Both the position numbers and the translations under genes were made by a program. This document shows positions 26,157 to 35,132 of a stretch of DNA of 64,000 bases, piece after piece. A model generated the notes under the pieces. It saw nothing but the letters and a program-made list of their open reading frames with translations. It made no database searches and was not told the origin of the DNA. This DNA is from Pseudomonas sp. DNDY-54 (lineage in GTDB: Bacteria; Pseudomonadota; Gammaproteobacteria; Pseudomonadales; Pseudomonadaceae), in NCBI RefSeq assembly GCF_019880365.1, contig NZ_CP082271.1:1240001-1304000 (forward strand), written 5' to 3'. The stretch's first letter is position 1. Each line of letters begins with the position of its first letter.

Positions 26157-26570
26157 TTAGTCTTGACCGATGATGATTTCGGATACTTCGCCGGTCAGCC
26201 GGTCGGTGATGCTCACCACCAGGTTACCGATGTCGTCGTTGATGATGCTGACGATGAAATCATCAGTGGTGATCGATCCGGTTTTGCCATCCTTGACGTC
26301 ACCTAGCAGATCGGAGAGCAGCCGGGATTCAAGCTGGCTGGTGAAGCGGTCAAGTGCCGAGGTGCCTCTCAGTGACGAGCGATCGATGGCATCGGGGTCT
26401 TTTTTATCGTTCTGTGCCTGGGCGTTTCCCAGCAGCCAGGCGCCGTTCAAGGGGCTGCCGCCAAATGAAGGATTGACCGGGGTATAGACCAGTTCGGTCG
26501 CGGTGGCGCTGAAGCTGAGCAGCAACCCGGCCAGGAAGACGCCGGTGAATTTTTGTTGTGGCCGGTTCAT
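26157..26570 (-). CDS. csgF: Curli assembly factor CsgF
   Basis: A 137-residue secreted factor that caps the CsgG channel at the cell surface and couples subunit export to nucleation. The signal peptide ends at SATATELVY (about 25). The conserved mature start TPVNPSFGGSPLNGAWLLGNAQ binds CsgG in the E. coli structure. The C-terminus (VVSITDRLTGEVSEIIIG) matches the family. The start overlaps the end of csgE by four bases (26567-26570). Confidence 0.95.
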   Translation of the reverse strand: MNRPQQKFTGVFLAGLLLSFSATATELVYTPVNPSFGGSPLNGAWLLGNAQAQNDKKDPDAIDRSSLRGTSALDRFTSQLESRLLSDLLGDVKDGKTGSITTDDFIVSIINDDIGNLVVSITDRLTGEVSEIIIGQD

Positions 26571-26950
26571 AACTCATCCTTCGCAAGGTCAATGGTGTCT
26601 TCGAACATTGCTTCGACTTTCCTACGGTTTATCTCTTGCAGTACGAAATCCGCCGCGTCATAGGCGGTCTGTTCCATGTCGCTGACATTTGGTTGCAGAA
26701 AGCGGCGGTAAAGCGGCTGATTGTCCTGCTCGACCCACACCAGCACGCCCCAGCGCGCCGAAGGTCGTTCTTTGACGGCCAGGTTGAAGTCCAGCGCACT
26801 GGCATCGTTAAGACGCTCGCAGAACTTGCGGTAAAACTCCTGGCCGGACCGGGACACCGTGTTATTGGTGATGAAGCCTTTGAGCTCCGCCTCGTCGGCA
26901 TGCACCTGGACACTGGCGAGAAGCGCCAGCCACAGGCACAGGTGCCTCAT
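26567..26950 (-). CDS. csgE: Curli assembly factor CsgE
   Basis: A 127-residue periplasmic adaptor that gates the CsgG channel and delivers subunits. A signal peptide ends at SVQVHA (about 18). The family core is present: GFITNNTVSRSGQEFYRKFCE, then SARWGVLVWVEQDNQPLYRRFLQP. The length matches E. coli CsgE (129). The gene overlaps csgF and the csgD-like gene by four bases at each end, so the four genes form a tight translationally coupled operon. Confidence 0.95.
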   Translation of the reverse strand: MRHLCLWLALLASVQVHADEAELKGFITNNTVSRSGQEFYRKFCERLNDASALDFNLAVKERPSARWGVLVWVEQDNQPLYRRFLQPNVSDMEQTAYDAADFVLQEINRRKVEAMFEDTIDLAKDEL

Positions 26951-27597
26951 AGGCCTGCCTCGTTGACGTGCCCCATCACCAACGATGCGCCTTGCGCGCG
27001 GTTGGACGCGCCCAGCTTGCCAAGCGCGTTGTGGATATGGCTTTTGATGGTGTGCGTACTCAGATGCAGGCGCTCGGCAATCTCCGAATTCGAAAGCCCT
27101 TTGCCGGCGAGCCCGAGGATCTGCTTCTCACGGACCGACAGCTCATCGATGGCCCGCGAGGTGTGGGTGAGTTGCCGGTATCGCCCCAGCAGTTTTTCCA
27201 TCAGCGCGCGGGGCAGCCAGTCACCGCCTTCAAGCATCACGCTGACGCCGCGACCGAAATTGGTGCGGCTGGTGTTGGGGTAGAACACGCCCTTGACCCA
27301 GGGGTGCGCCTCCAGTATCCGGCGGGCCTGTTCCGTTTGCACATTCACCAGCGCGGTCGGCGTATCGCGTAGCTGTCGGAGCAGGCGAAAACAGTCCGCA
27401 TCGGGGAAGCTGCCGACATCGATCAATGTCAGGTCCGCGTCGTTGAGCCCCGGGCGAAGGACATTGCTGCGCGTCAGGCGCAACTGAGGGCAACCGAGCA
27501 GGTAGTGATGGAGGGAGCTGTCCAGCAATTCGCTGTTGGACAGCAGAACGAGACGCGCTGACGAAGCGGTAAGTGCGAAACAGGCTTCATCGGTCAT
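26947..27597 (-). CDS. csgD: CsgD-type LuxR family regulator
   Basis: A 216-residue transcription regulator that starts the curli operon. The N-terminal half is a pseudo-receiver (LTLIDVGSFPDADCFRLLRQL). The C-terminal 65 residues are a LuxR helix-turn-helix (LSVREKQILGLAGKGLSNSE, then HLSTHTIKSHIHNALGKLG). In enterobacteria CsgD activates curli genes and responds to c-di-GMP networks; here it is co-transcribed with csgE-F-G and so may control its own operon. The ATG at 27597 is preferred because AAAGGA lies about eight bases upstream; the ATG at 27603 overlaps that site. Confidence 0.88.
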   Translation of the reverse strand: MTDEACFALTASSARLVLLSNSELLDSSLHHYLLGCPQLRLTRSNVLRPGLNDADLTLIDVGSFPDADCFRLLRQLRDTPTALVNVQTEQARRILEAHPWVKGVFYPNTSRTNFGRGVSVMLEGGDWLPRALMEKLLGRYRQLTHTSRAIDELSVREKQILGLAGKGLSNSEIAERLHLSTHTIKSHIHNALGKLGASNRAQGASLVMGHVNEAGL

Positions 27598-27834
27598 ATG
27601 CATATCCTTTGCTAAGTGACGACGTGAGTAGCGCCCGGAATCCTCCGCCGGGACTGGCGCTTTGACATTGTTGGTAAGAAGGTAGTTCAGCGGAGTGACA
27701 ATAAAAAGTCATTGGTGAGACCTCGTGCCGGTTTTCCGACGAGCTGCTCATTTGCCGTCGTGAACTGCCGCTGGAAGGGGCCGATTTGCTGAACTACAGT
27801 CAGTGTCCTTCAGGTTTGCGAGTAGGAGGCGGCG

Positions 27835-28470
27835 ATGTCGGACCCGGCGTTCTGGTTGGTGTTCTTCTCGGCCGCCCTGGCGTTGAACGTCTCGCCGGGG
27901 CCCGATTTACTCTTCGTTCTGTCGCGCACACTCTCGGGCGGACGGCGCGTCGGTGTCGCGTCTGCCTGTGGGGTATGCAGTGGCGCGCTGGTTCATGTTG
28001 CGGCCGCTGCCCTGGGGATCTCTGCAATTCTGGCCACCTCTGCGCTGGCCTTCGCGGTGGTCAAGTACGTCGGTGCGGCGTATCTGTTGTATCTGGGCAT
28101 TCAGACCCTGCGTTCCGCCGGCGCCGGTATGCAGCTCAACCTCAACGCTGCACCTCGGACCTCGGCCTGGCAGGCGTATCGGCAGGGCATCCTGGTCGAT
28201 ATCCTCAATCCGAAGGCGGCAATTTTCTTCATGGCGTTTCTGCCCCAATTTGTTCGCCCGGACCAAGGTTCGGTGGCGGTGCAACTCTTGGTGCTCGGCG
28301 TACTGGTCGTGATGGTGGCAATCGTCGTCGAGTGTGCGCTGGTGTTGCTTGCGGCGCGCGCGAGCTCAGCCCTGCGCGAGAATCGCCGCCTGAGCCAATG
28401 GTTGGATCGGGTGCTTGGCTCGGTGCTGATCGGTTTGGGGATTCGCCTCGGTTTGGCTGAGCGTGCGTAG
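27835..28470 (+). CDS. LysE/RhtB family exporter
   Basis: A 211-residue inner-membrane amino-acid or small-metabolite exporter with five or six hydrophobic segments. The family mark near the N-terminus is LNVSPGPDLLFVLSRTLSGG, and GILVDILNPKAAIFFMAFLPQF is the second conserved block. The length is typical. A GGAGG-type site lies before ATG 27835 (TAGGAGGCGGCG). The gene may be co-transcribed with the VOC protein gene 88 bases downstream. Substrate not predictable. Confidence 0.92.
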   Translation: MSDPAFWLVFFSAALALNVSPGPDLLFVLSRTLSGGRRVGVASACGVCSGALVHVAAAALGISAILATSALAFAVVKYVGAAYLLYLGIQTLRSAGAGMQLNLNAAPRTSAWQAYRQGILVDILNPKAAIFFMAFLPQFVRPDQGSVAVQLLVLGVLVVMVAIVVECALVLLAARASSALRENRRLSQWLDRVLGSVLIGLGIRLGLAERA

Positions 28471-28558
28471 CACGGGGGAACGTCAGGCACGGCACGGGTC
28501 TGAATGGTATGCGGCGCCGTTTATAACGGCGATGTCGCGGCAACCGGAAGGAGTTTCC

Positions 28559-29023
28559 ATGTCCCTGTATAGCAAGAACACCACGTCCAACCTGATCCCC
28601 TGTCTGCGTTACCGCGATGTGCCTACCGCGTTGGAGTGGTTGTGTCGCGTGTTCGATTTCGAGCAGCAGCGAGTGGTTGAGGACTCGCAGGTTGGTGTCA
28701 TTCATGCGCAGCTCAGCTTTGGTACCGGCATGCTCATGCTGGGGCCTGTGGCCGATTCCGAATACGGTCGTCAGGTCCGGCAGCCTGACGAGGTAGGAGG
28801 CATCTCCACGCAAAGCATCTATGTTGTCGTCAACAGCGCCGACGCGCTGTACACCAAGGCCAAGGCCGCCGGTGCGGAGATTGTCATCGAACTGAAAGAT
28901 GAAGATTACGGCGGGCGTGGCTTCAGCTGCCGGGACCTGGAAGGGCACTTGTGGAACTTCGGCACCTACGACCCGTGGGATGAGCCGGTCGCCGAGCAGA
29001 ACGCACCGAGAGGGGAAGGCTGA
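28559..29023 (+). CDS. VOC (glyoxalase/bleomycin-resistance) superfamily protein
   Basis: A 154-residue two-module VOC-fold protein. LIPCLRYRDVPTALEWLCRVFDF is the first beta-alpha-beta unit, and GGRGFSCRDLEGHLWNFGTYDP the second, with the metal-binding Glu in the DLEGHLW motif. It resembles PhnB-like and glyoxalase-type proteins of unknown substrate. The ATG at 28559 is chosen because AAGGAG precedes it; a longer reading frame to 28463 overlaps the LysE gene. It overlaps the aldo/keto reductase gene by one base (TGATG), so coupling is likely. A shared role in aldehyde detoxification is possible. Confidence 0.85.
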   Translation: MSLYSKNTTSNLIPCLRYRDVPTALEWLCRVFDFEQQRVVEDSQVGVIHAQLSFGTGMLMLGPVADSEYGRQVRQPDEVGGISTQSIYVVVNSADALYTKAKAAGAEIVIELKDEDYGGRGFSCRDLEGHLWNFGTYDPWDEPVAEQNAPRGEG

Positions 29024-29847
29024 TGCGAACCTTGAGGCTGGGTGACGGCGATGCGGTCCCGGTGGTCGGCCAGGGTACCTGGCATATGGGCGAGGACTCC
29101 GCCGAACGCAGCCATGAAGTGGCCGCGTTGCGCCTGGGTATCGAACTAGGGATGACGCTGATCGATACCGCTGAAATGTATGGCGAGGGCGGTGCCGAAG
29201 AAGTGGTTGGCGAGGCGATCCGCAACCGCCGGGACCGGGTATTCCTGGTCAGCAAAGTCTATCCGCACAATGCCAGCCGCAAAGGTGTGCCGGAGGCTTG
29301 CGAGCGCAGCCTGCGCCGGCTGGGTACCGAATGTATTGACCTGTACCTGCTGCACTGGCGCGGCCAATATCCGCTTGCGGAAACCGTCGAAGCGTTTGAG
29401 CGCCTTAAAGAGCAGGGGAAAATACGCCGCTGGGGCGTATCGAACTTCGATCTGGCCGACATGCATGAGCTCAATGCGCCTGCCTGTGCGACCAATCAGG
29501 TGCTGTACAACCCGGGCGAGCGCGGCATCGAGTTCGATTTGTTGCCCTGGAGCCAGGCGCAAGGGATGCCGGTTATGGCCTATTGTCCGCTGGGGCAGGG
29601 CGGATCGCTGTTACGTGACCCGGCCGTTGTCGAGGTGGCGCGCAGACACGGGGCTCAACCGGCGCAGGTCGCACTGGCCTGGTCTTTACGCCAGCCCGGG
29701 GTGCTGGTCATTCCGAAGTCGTCCAACCCGACTCATCTGCGCGCCAATGCATCCGCCGCGGAAATCGAGCTGAGTGCTGAGGACCTTGCCGTTCTCGATG
29801 CGGCCTTTCCACCCCCTGCACATCACCAGCCGTTACAGATGGTTTGA
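29023..29847 (+). CDS. Aldo/keto reductase
   Basis: A 274-residue NADPH-dependent oxidoreductase with a TIM-barrel fold. The catalytic tetrad is visible: Asp48 and Tyr53 (DTAEMYGEG), Lys78 (VSKVYPHNA) and His111 (LLHWRG). The NADP-binding end contains VLVIPKSSNPTHL. It resembles the YeaE/DkgA-like group that reduces methylglyoxal and other aldehydes. It follows the VOC gene with a one-base overlap and precedes an SDR gene, giving a small oxidoreductase run. Confidence 0.93.
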   Translation: MRTLRLGDGDAVPVVGQGTWHMGEDSAERSHEVAALRLGIELGMTLIDTAEMYGEGGAEEVVGEAIRNRRDRVFLVSKVYPHNASRKGVPEACERSLRRLGTECIDLYLLHWRGQYPLAETVEAFERLKEQGKIRRWGVSNFDLADMHELNAPACATNQVLYNPGERGIEFDLLPWSQAQGMPVMAYCPLGQGGSLLRDPAVVEVARRHGAQPAQVALAWSLRQPGVLVIPKSSNPTHLRANASAAEIELSAEDLAVLDAAFPPPAHHQPLQMV

Positions 29848-29926
29848 CGCAGGCAAACCCCGGGAGGGAATGTTTGCCTCGTCCAGGCTGTCAGCTATGA
29901 ACGACAGCAAATCCGGAGAAGCGAGC

Positions 29927-30898
29927 ATGAGCGAAAGCAGACTCGAGGGCGCGGTGGTGGTCATCACCGGCGCATCCAGCGGCATCGGCCGTGCCACCGC
30001 GCAGGCATTCGCACGACAGCGAGCCCGTGTCGTGCTGGCGGCGCGCGATGACGAAGCGCTGCAAGAGACGGCGGACGAATGTCGAGCGTTGGGCGGGGAG
30101 GCGCTTGTCGTCCCGACCGACATGACCGTGAGTGACTCCGTGGAGCAGCTCGCGAATGCTGCCGCCGAGTTCGGTCAGGGCCGCATCGATGTTTGGATAA
30201 ATAACGCCGGGGTCGGTGCGGTTGGTGCCTTTGACGAGACGCCGTTGGACGCCCACGAACAGGTGGTGCAAACCGATCTGATCGGCTATCTGCGCGGCGC
30301 GCATGTCGTGTTGCCTTACTTCAAACAGCAGAATGCGGGCATTCTGATCAATACCTTGTCCGTCGGTAGCTGGGTCCCGCAACCCTTCGCGGTGGCGTAT
30401 TCAGCCAGCAAGTTCGGCTTGCGTGGGTTCTCCCATGCGCTGCGCGGGGAGCTGGTGCAGTGGCCGGGTATTCACGTATGCGACGTGTATCCCTCCGTGG
30501 TCGATACCCCTGGCTTTCGCGACGGCGGCAATTATGCGGGTCGCTCGCTGCAGCCGCCGCCACCGCTCTGTGATCCTCGGGACGTAGCCCAGGCGATGGT
30601 CAGCCTGGCCTTGCATCCACGGCACACCACCTCGGTTGGCGTCATGGCGACCGTGCTGCGCTTTGCGCACTTCATCACCCCCGGTTTTGATCGGTTGTCC
30701 GGGCTGCTTACCGGCACCGCGCTGCGACGCGCCGACCGGGTGGCGCCTTCTTCGGGCAACCTGTTTCATCCGCCCCTGGGCCAGCGCCGAATCGATGGCG
30801 GGTGGCGGAACAACGATTCGAGCACGCGTACCTTGATGGTAGCCGGCGGCATTGCGGCGGGGGTCGTCGGGCTGTTGCTGTGTGCGCGTAGACGCTAG
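29927..30898 (+). CDS. Short-chain dehydrogenase/reductase with C-terminal TM
   Basis: A 323-residue SDR. TGASSGIG at 14-21 binds NAD(P); NNAG, the Ser in NTLSVGSW and the YSASK pair (Tyr158, Lys162) complete the active site. After the catalytic domain (about 1-250) is a basic linker and a hydrophobic C-terminal segment (about 300-318, MVAGGIAAGVVGLLLC) followed by ARRR, suggesting membrane anchoring. Longer in-frame starts exist (29897 and upstream); ATG 29927 has GGAG about 11 bases before it. Substrate unknown. Confidence 0.88.
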   Translation: MSESRLEGAVVVITGASSGIGRATAQAFARQRARVVLAARDDEALQETADECRALGGEALVVPTDMTVSDSVEQLANAAAEFGQGRIDVWINNAGVGAVGAFDETPLDAHEQVVQTDLIGYLRGAHVVLPYFKQQNAGILINTLSVGSWVPQPFAVAYSASKFGLRGFSHALRGELVQWPGIHVCDVYPSVVDTPGFRDGGNYAGRSLQPPPPLCDPRDVAQAMVSLALHPRHTTSVGVMATVLRFAHFITPGFDRLSGLLTGTALRRADRVAPSSGNLFHPPLGQRRIDGGWRNNDSSTRTLMVAGGIAAGVVGLLLCARRR

Positions 30899-30952
30899 CA
30901 AGCGCGGCCGACGTCGGCTCGGCGCGCTCGGGCGCCGAGCCTATTCTAGCGG

Positions 30953-31828
30953 TCACCGAGCGTTGGCAAGGCAATCCAGCGAGCTGAGGTCCTTGCGCAG
31001 ATCCTCCAGCTGCTCGTCGAGGTGGCGGCGTTGGGCAGGATCGGACAGCGCGTAGACGTCACTGACCATATCGATGGTTACCTGTTCAGCCCGCGCGAAG
31101 GCTGCTCGATAATCCGCCGACCATAGCGCTTCACGGTCTTGCAACAGTGTCTCTATGCGCTTGGCGAACTCCGGTTCCTGACGTTGGTCGAGCGCGGCGA
31201 TCAGAGCCTGCTGCCATTGCACCCGGTTGCCCAGCCAGAGTCGATTCTGGTCTCCAAGCGCGTGCGCCCATTCCAGGATGCGCTGCCGTTGCGCAGCGCT
31301 GCTACTGCCCAGCCATTGATCGATCCGCTCGCGCATCCGCTCGGAGCGTTCCCGTATCTGCTCCGCCAACGGTGGTTGGAGGTATTTTTCATCGCGCTCG
31401 CGGCGGTCTTCTTCCAGCGCTTCGCCGAGTTCACGGACTTGCTCGTCGTCGAGATCGCGCAACAGCTGCGTCGTTGTGGGTGTGATTTCCACGGCGATCG
31501 TCTGGATCGCCTGCCTTGCATCCCGATAATGCGCGTGCAGTACAGGCTCGTCGATCTCACCCTGGCGAACCTGGCCCTGCAGCAGCTCGACAGAGTCGAG
31601 GTACTCGGGCAGCTGCGTACGGCAATGCCAGCCCAGGTGGTCGCGCAGCTGAGCACGGAAACGCTGTTGCTGATCGCGGTTCATGTCCAGGTAATCGTTG
31701 AGCGACCAGGGAATCAATAGATCAAGGTTGCGGTAGGCGAGGTTCATCCGGCTGCACCCGGCTGTGACCAAGGTGAACGCCAGCAGTATCAGCAATGTCT
31801 TGCGGCTAAATGCCTGACGCATCTGCAT
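30953..31828 (-). CDS. DUF6279 family lipoprotein
   Basis: A 291-residue lipoprotein. The lipobox is TAGC, about 25 residues from ATG 31828, which has GAGG eight bases upstream. The mature part is mostly charged helices rich in Arg, Gln and Glu (YLDMNRDQQQRFRAQLRDHL, ERSERMRERIDQWLG). This matches the DUF6279 family of Pseudomonas and relatives. No function is known. It is convergent with the SDR gene and stands alone. Confidence 0.82.
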   Translation of the reverse strand: MQMRQAFSRKTLLILLAFTLVTAGCSRMNLAYRNLDLLIPWSLNDYLDMNRDQQQRFRAQLRDHLGWHCRTQLPEYLDSVELLQGQVRQGEIDEPVLHAHYRDARQAIQTIAVEITPTTTQLLRDLDDEQVRELGEALEEDRRERDEKYLQPPLAEQIRERSERMRERIDQWLGSSSAAQRQRILEWAHALGDQNRLWLGNRVQWQQALIAALDQRQEPEFAKRIETLLQDREALWSADYRAAFARAEQVTIDMVSDVYALSDPAQRRHLDEQLEDLRKDLSSLDCLANAR

Positions 31829-32019
31829 CGGGAGCCTCGTGTTCTGGTTGTCAATCAAAGCGGCTGTCGCCAGTTCAGTAGAGCAACGAGACGCTGTGGC
31901 AGTTCGGGCGTAAACAGCAACGGCTTGTTTCGGCGAGAAAAACCCGTGCGCCTGTGGTCCCTTTGTTTAAGGGCGACCGAACGCTCTGGATATCAACCGG
32001 TAACGGCGAGGAGGCAGTC

Positions 32020-32211
32020 ATGCAGAAATCAATCAGGCATTTGACCGGAGATGAGATCCCGCAGGGGTGGCGCCCGACCTGGGTCACCTGCTGGGTGGTG
32101 GAAATGGACGGCAAGACCATCGCCGGCCCCTACGCGACCCGCGAAGAAGCGCAGGCCGTCATGGATGGCGAGCAAGACCCGAAAGTTTCGCAAACTCCCA
32201 CACCACGTTGA
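32020..32211 (+). CDS. Small protein of unknown function, 63 residues
   Basis: A 63-residue soluble protein (MQKSIRHLTGDEIPQGWRPT, then WVTCWVVEMDGKTIAGPYATRE). AGGAGG lies about eight bases before the ATG, which is strong evidence it is expressed. The end (MDGEQDPKVSQTPTPR) is polar. I do not recognise the family. It is convergent with the lipoprotein gene at 32218. Confidence 0.6.
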   Translation: MQKSIRHLTGDEIPQGWRPTWVTCWVVEMDGKTIAGPYATREEAQAVMDGEQDPKVSQTPTPR

Positions 32212-32217
32212 TGGGCT

Positions 32218-32757
32218 TCAAGGGCAACGATTAGCGCAGGGATCAATACGCTCGGGTAGCGGCGGCGGGGTCTCGACGAGCTGGGAAACCAGCTCCAGAG
32301 CCTTGTCGAAAGACGGATAACCGCTTTGCGCAACGTCCAGCTCGGCGTAGGCCTGGCGGTATTCTTCGGCTTTCGCGGCGTTGCGCTCGTCCAGTAGATA
32401 GGGTTCCTGGTGGATCTTATAAAGCAGCGCCACGGCGTGCGGGTGACCCTTGGCCTTGGCCTCTTCGAGCAGCCGAACCACCTGAGCCTGTTGCGGGCCC
32501 TGGCGGATTTCAAGCAGTGCCTGATAGAACTCAATTTCGCCGCGCTCGTCGAGTCGGGCGCTGCGGTCCAGCAGGGCATCGGCAAGTTCATAGCCGTTTT
32601 CGTCGCCGATGGCGATCAGAATTTTCGCCTGCAGCAAGTCGTTTTGATAGAGCAACCGCTCTGCGCGGCAGGCGTTGTCGCTAACCGCCAGGTCACAGGG
32701 TCGGGAGGCGCAGCCGCTCAGGACGACGATGAGTCCGATCAACAGTGCGTTCTTCAT
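32218..32757 (-). CDS. Small repeat lipoprotein, function unknown
   Basis: A 179-residue lipoprotein with lipobox LSGC (Cys15). The mature protein is alpha-helical, with a Sel1/TPR-like feel (VVRLLEEAKAKGHPHAVALLYKI), and carries Cys residues near the start (CDLAVSDNACRAERLLYQ) and the end (DPCANRC) that could form disulfides. Probably an outer-membrane-anchored periplasmic protein. No operon partner is evident; a substrate-binding-type gene lies 75 bases upstream on the same strand. Confidence 0.7.
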   Translation of the reverse strand: MKNALLIGLIVVLSGCASRPCDLAVSDNACRAERLLYQNDLLQAKILIAIGDENGYELADALLDRSARLDERGEIEFYQALLEIRQGPQQAQVVRLLEEAKAKGHPHAVALLYKIHQEPYLLDERNAAKAEEYRQAYAELDVAQSGYPSFDKALELVSQLVETPPPLPERIDPCANRCP

Positions 32758-32831
32758 GCTGCCTTGTTCTCTTGGTTGTTTGATGTGTCAGCGCGTGTTC
32801 TGACCGGCGTGTTTCGTTTCTGTTCAGCCTT

Positions 32832-33593
32832 TCATTGTCCGATGGCCATCGGATGGAGCCCGTAATGGAACAGGAGGATCTGCCATTCAGGGTTGTTCGG
32901 CAGTGCCTCGAGGAACTCGCCGACGTAGCTGCGCGCGGCGTCCTCTAGTGCATCGGTGACCAACACATGCCGTGAAAACGGGTACAGCGGCGTGGTCGAT
33001 ACGTACAAATCCCTGAGTCGTTTCTCCTTAAGGTAGTAGAGCAGGGTGGAACGTGGGATGAGCAAGGTATTGACGCGCCCTGACAGGAGGATCTGCAGGT
33101 TTTGCAGATCTGACCGAACGTCGTGTCGTTTGATTGCGCCGCTGGCGATGTCCGCTTCGAGCCCTTCGTAGCGATGCCCGAGGACCCCTCCAAGAACGAG
33201 GCCATGCAGCGACTCGGGACGCTCATATTCGAAAGGCACGTCCGGTAGCGAGACGAACTCTTGTTGATCGAACAGCAAGGGTGCCGACCAGGTCCCGTTG
33301 GCTGTCTGGGCGGCCGTAAAGAAGCTGGGTGTCGCCCAAAGGAGCAGGCCAGGCCGTTCTCGGGCGAGACGGATGTCTACGCGTTTGCGCGGAAGCTTCA
33401 CCAGCTCGAAGCGGAAACGACCTCGATTAGCGGGATCGGTGTTCAGCAGCTCGACGAAGGCATGCGAGAGTCCTTGCGTGTCGTCGAGAATGAAAGGCGG
33501 TGAGAAGTGATACGTCCATACCTCGATTCGCTGCTGTGCCGCGCAGATCAGCGGCAACAGGGCAAGCGCGAGCATCAGGACGAGTCTCTGCAT
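32832..33593 (-). CDS. Periplasmic substrate-binding-like protein
   Basis: A 253-residue secreted protein with a signal peptide (about 1-19, ending LLPLICAAQ). The body resembles family-3 solute-binding proteins: VWTYHFSPPFILDD, LPRKRVDIRLARERPGLLLWA, LHGLVLGGVLGHRYEGLE. No transporter genes are nearby, so it may act as a sensor or orphan receptor rather than in uptake. The ATG at 33593 has AAAGG upstream; an in-frame TTG at 33608 is the alternative. The ligand is unknown. Confidence 0.75.
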   Translation of the reverse strand: MQRLVLMLALALLPLICAAQQRIEVWTYHFSPPFILDDTQGLSHAFVELLNTDPANRGRFRFELVKLPRKRVDIRLARERPGLLLWATPSFFTAAQTANGTWSAPLLFDQQEFVSLPDVPFEYERPESLHGLVLGGVLGHRYEGLEADIASGAIKRHDVRSDLQNLQILLSGRVNTLLIPRSTLLYYLKEKRLRDLYVSTTPLYPFSRHVLVTDALEDAARSYVGEFLEALPNNPEWQILLFHYGLHPMAIGQ

Positions 33594-33745
33594 GGCGAAC
33601 CTTTGCAACGGATGGCGAAGCGGCCGGCTCAGGCTTGATCGTCCATGTCGGGCTGGCTTCTTATTGTGTGCTGTTCGTCTTGAGCATAGCCGAGCGGCAG
33701 CACGGCGCTAGCACAACGAAGAATTGCCGGGAGGCGGTGCCTTGG

Positions 33746-34468
33746 CTAGAAGCGTTCGTGCTCGCCTAGAAAGCGCCATTCGCCGACCGGGAGCTTGGCC
33801 ATCGACAGGCGGCCTATACGGATCCGCTTGCAATTGAGCATTTCGAGGCCTATGGCCTCACATAACCGGCGTATATCGCCGGCTTGAGGTGCCTTGAGCA
33901 CCATGCGCAGACGGGTTTCGTTCTGCCAGCTGGCTTTGGCCTTGGGCAAAATCTTGCCGCGATGGCCAATGCCTTTAGCCAGCAGCGCGAGCCCGCCTTC
34001 CTCGGGTTCGCCGGCGACCTCGACCACGTATTCCTGCTCCAGCTTGTCGCGTGGATCGTCAAGCTTGCGGATCACTTCCCGCTGCTGGCTGAAGACTACG
34101 AGCCCGCTGGCGTCCGGCTCAAGCGGCAGCAGCGCTGTTTGGCGCGCGAAATGCCGCCCGCGCGGGGTGAAGCGCGCATCGTCACCTCTCCAATGCGTCG
34201 CTTCGGCGAGCTGGAACTGGGCACCTGCGGGGTCCGCGGCGGTGGATTGGCCTGCGGGCTTGTGCAGCAACAGCGTGACAGGCGGCAGTTCCGTGGCGGT
34301 CGCGCCTGGCAGCAGTTCGATGCGCTGATCGGCTACTTTGAAAAATGGGGTTTCGATGACGTGGCCGTCAACGCTGACCCAACCACCCTCGATATAAAGC
34401 TCGGCCTCGCGCCGGGAACAGCCGAGTTGTTCGGCGAGGCGTTTGGATAAGCGTATCGGGTCGGTCAT
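33746..34468 (-). CDS. RsuA/RluF-like pseudouridine synthase, altered catalytic motif
   Basis: A 240-residue protein with an S4 RNA-binding domain (about 5-55, RLAEQLGCSRREAELYIEGG) and a pseudouridine-synthase fold (LLLHKPAGQ, then EYVVEVAGEPEE, RLRMVLKAPQAGDIRRLCEAIG). The expected catalytic motif R-L-D-x-D-T/S-x-G-L reads LEPDASGL at 116-123. By eye Glu117 sits where the nucleophilic Asp is normally found, and the Arg before it is also lost. Either the alignment shifts by two and Asp119 serves, or the enzyme is inactive and only binds RNA. The family call is firm, the activity is not. Confidence 0.8.
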   Translation of the reverse strand: MTDPIRLSKRLAEQLGCSRREAELYIEGGWVSVDGHVIETPFFKVADQRIELLPGATATELPPVTLLLHKPAGQSTAADPAGAQFQLAEATHWRGDDARFTPRGRHFARQTALLPLEPDASGLVVFSQQREVIRKLDDPRDKLEQEYVVEVAGEPEEGGLALLAKGIGHRGKILPKAKASWQNETRLRMVLKAPQAGDIRRLCEAIGLEMLNCKRIRIGRLSMAKLPVGEWRFLGEHERF

Positions 34469-34551
34469 GGAGGGCTCGGTGTCTCGGAGGGAACCTGGCG
34501 AGCCACTGCGTGAGGCAGTAGAAGCTCGCTATCGGTCAGTCTTGCGCAGCG

Positions 34552-34737
34552 TTACTTCTTGCTGATGGTGATCTGTCGCGATGGGCCTTGAGTCTGGCCA
34601 CTTACCCCGTTAGGGATCTTTTGAACTTCGCCACCGGCCTTGAGGAAGGCAGCCATCTGGGCGGCCAGGGACTGGCTGGTTTCGCTGGCGGGTTCGGGCT
34701 TGCGTTTGGCGGATGTGGTCTTGGCGGCCATCGTCAT
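34552..34737 (-). CDS. Small conserved basic protein
   Basis: A 61-residue protein with a Lys/Ala-rich start (MAAKTTSAKRKPEP) and a conserved-looking core SLAAQMAAFLKAGGEVQKIP, ending in GPSRQITISKK. Similar small proteins occur widely in pseudomonads without known function, as far as I recall. AAAGGA lies five bases before ATG 34737. It follows the pseudouridine synthase gene in reverse order (upstream on the minus strand) and could be transcribed with it. Confidence 0.65.
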   Translation of the reverse strand: MTMAAKTTSAKRKPEPASETSQSLAAQMAAFLKAGGEVQKIPNGVSGQTQGPSRQITISKK

Positions 34738-35132
34738 CTGGTTCCTTTGGTCAGTCGAACCGGACATTATACAGATCTGGCTAATTTTTGTTCGATTTTT
34801 ATGCGGCGGTTGAATTCCCCTTGTGATTCCTCATGTTTTCCTGGGTGCGCGCTTATTCTCGCTGGCCCCGCTTCGGGATGCACAGGACGAATCCGCCGAG
34901 CCATCTACGGGACGTTCGCTCGGTGTCGCCCCGTGAATACGCTGAACTGGCCCTGAAGCGAAGCGAGACCACTGATTTGCTATTGGCGGGGAGCATTCCT
35001 GCCGACCATCGGTCAACTGCAGTGCCGGGTGATCCCTGAGTGGTTGGCCTGACCTGAGGAGTACTCCCGGAGATGCGATTATCGAGTCGTTCGCCATCTC
35101 CGACACTTAACAACAAAAGCAAGGAGGGGAGA
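34738..35132. other. Gap upstream of glucose dehydrogenase
   Basis: The divergent promoter region for the small minus-strand gene and the glucose dehydrogenase gene. AT-rich stretches (34775-34810) suit promoters, but I assign none. An open frame at 34833-35039 has no ribosome site or recognisable product. Confidence 0.4.

Noticed and set aside
34833..35039. 68-codon plus-strand frame upstream of gcd
   Set aside because: No ribosome site and no family resemblance.
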